From Apostichopus leukothele (Eukaryota; Echinodermata; Holothuroidea; Aspidochirotida; Stichopodidae): 20,360 bases of DNA. Below the pieces are notes generated by a model. The model was given only the letters and a program-made list of their open reading frames with translations. It made no database searches and had not been told where the DNA came from. Both the position numbers and the translations under genes were made by a program. Where the stretch lies: positions 1,418,456-1,438,815 of the forward strand of contig JAAAKB020000020.1 of NCBI GenBank assembly GCA_010014835.2, read 5' to 3'. Below, piece by piece: positions 18,918 to 20,360 of this stretch (positions are counted from its first letter, which is position 1; each line of letters begins with the position of its first letter).

Positions 18918-20254
18918 AAACAAAATAAGACACAAAATTGACGCAGGCCAGAGCCGTCATTTCCGAGAGATATCACTAGGGAGGCCTAACTTATCCCACG
19001 ATATCAATTTAAGTCATCCAGTGAAACAGTCCGTGAAACATCCCAGTCAGGATCATCGAGAGGAACAGTCCAAAATCAACCAGATCGGGTAGAGATAAAT
19101 AAGGCCAGCAATGGTATATTGCACTGTTATATCCACACGTACCTCCTTTTGAATCCTTTCTTTGATAGTAAACAATTAAACTGCACCACAATACAAGACT
19201 ATATATATATTATATATGCACTGCTGGAAGTCATGAACATAGGGTTCCACAGAAAGTCTTCTTCAGACAAAATTTTATCAAACTTGGAAGTCTTTCCATG
19301 ATCACAAAATACTCTTTTCCATGCGGTTTTAGTCCAACCTTTTTGTGCGCTCTGTTAGTAACCGCATGACGGGTCGGATAAAAAATATTGAACCGAAGGA
19401 AAATATAGTTTTCAAAACATTTCCAACACAGAATGGGTCAGAGATGTACTTGTGGGGTTGATTTACTGTAAATCCCCTCTCCGATAACTGATCTATATAG
19501 ATCTGAGATGCCTCGATCTGGTCAAGAGACGCGCAAACTGTTGCATGGATCTGCAACTTTTTAAATTTTTACAAGACAAACAGATCTAGCTTGGTAAACT
19601 TGTTAAGATTGTCCATTACTCTTAACATGTTCACCACAAGTGGACATGGCAAGCTGACCTTTTTCTTGCTGTTATAGCCATCACATTTAAAACTTACAAC
19701 TAAAACCTTGAATTATAAGCAAAAGTTAAGTTAAGAATTTGTATGAGCGACTGTTAAAGTGAAAGAACACAATTAAACTTCCACAAAATTTTAGTCAGCA
19801 AAAATCCTTGGGAAATGCTTAAAAATTGCAGCTGTTAATAATAGACCTTTCTGAGTACTAAGTAATGCAAACAAACTTTGTACTAGAAAAGAGGGTGATG
19901 AATTTTTAAACTTACAGAGAAAGAAAAAAGAAAGAAAGAGACATAAAAAGGCTAAGCATTTGTGCAATCAATTCTTGAAATACAATCCCCAACTGCCCTT
20001 ACAAATGAAGGAGAGAGAGAAAAAAGAAAAAATCTTCATAAAAGAAAAAGGGAAAAAAAAATTCACTTCCTTTTCCCCCTGAATTGTTGTTCAAATCTTT
20101 TCTTTCTAATTATTCAAATCTGACCTTCACTGATAGGTCAACCAGTGAAGAAAAAGTTTGATTACTGAACTGTTCAGGCTACCAGCATACCGACAACAAA
20201 ACTTAAGTATCGGAGGGACCTTTTTTCGAACAAAGGCGCTCGATAAGCTAAATT

Positions 20255-20266
20255 GCTGACGTCAGC
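20255..20266. promoter_or_regulatory. CRE-like palindrome GCTGACGTCAGC
   Basis: A perfect 12-bp palindrome containing the full TGACGTCA site bound by CREB/ATF bZIP dimers. A second, partial match (GCTGACGTAAG) occurs at 20323-20333. Both lie about 2.1-2.2 kb upstream of candidate eya exon A. Function is inference; one full CRE in 20 kb is possible by chance. Confidence 0.3.
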
Positions 20267-20360
20267 CCTCATATGCACAGAAGTGATAAACTTTCATTTC
20301 CTTATTCTGGTCCAAATAGCTAGCTGACGTAAGTTGGTAGGTAGTCTGGGCTTGTGGGGG

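Larger units (their letters stand above)
18131..20360. other. Sequence upstream of candidate eya exon A
   Basis: If exon A is first, this stretch is 5' UTR plus promoter or an upstream intron. A GC-richer block continues to about 18310 and contains a pyrimidine-rich run before several AG dinucleotides, so it could hold a 5' UTR acceptor. Further out are a two-copy 36-bp repeat (18851-18917), two open minus-strand stretches (19009-19191, 19329-19556) that I cannot assign, a 14-bp palindrome GATCTATATAGATC (19490-19503) and CRE-like sites near 20260 and 20325. No TATA box or start site can be assigned with confidence. Confidence 0.5.

Noticed and set aside
18952-18995. CAGAGCCGTCATTTCC, faintly like another hAT terminus
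   Set aside because: The match is short and loose, and no partner end or target duplication was seen.

Overview
The window is a piece of an animal genome: AT-rich, intron-dominated DNA with short exons, GT-AG splice sites, many homopolymer and microsatellite tracts, and no compact bacterial-style genes. One gene is clearly recognisable. It lies on the minus strand and is an eyes absent (eya) orthologue, the Six/Pax network co-activator and HAD-type tyrosine phosphatase. A single eya-like gene, low GC, long introns and G/C runs would suit an invertebrate deuterostome such as an echinoderm, but that placement is a guess; the eya assignment is not.

Layout, in transcription order (right to left). 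18131-20360 is upstream or 5'-leader DNA with a CRE-like palindrome and a few unassigned open frames. 18069-18130 and 17888-17901 are two candidate 5' coding exons, both in phase with the next exon. Six solid exons follow: 15456-15595 (YPHILPTP motif), 13064-13192 (IKTD motif), 12327-12421 (tandem CAGCAG acceptor), 11888-12035 (tyrosine/serine/threonine-rich), 6544-6695 (basic linker) and 5528-5611 (start of the Eya domain, with the DLDET catalytic motif). All exon-exon phases agree. The assembled reading is about 270 residues. From 5527 down to base 1 I see only intron; the remaining Eya domain exons must lie beyond base 1.

The introns (about 0.3 to 5.5 kb) hold simple repeats, a 130-bp tandem duplication (8881-9131), one hAT-like transposon terminus (6917), a decayed repeat array of roughly 80-97 bp period (17407-17690) and G-rich tracts. 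I found no second gene, RNA gene, CRISPR array or intact mobile element. The most useful observations concern eya itself: alternative 5' exons, a NAGNAG acceptor, and a frame-neutral exon that carries the catalytic aspartates.
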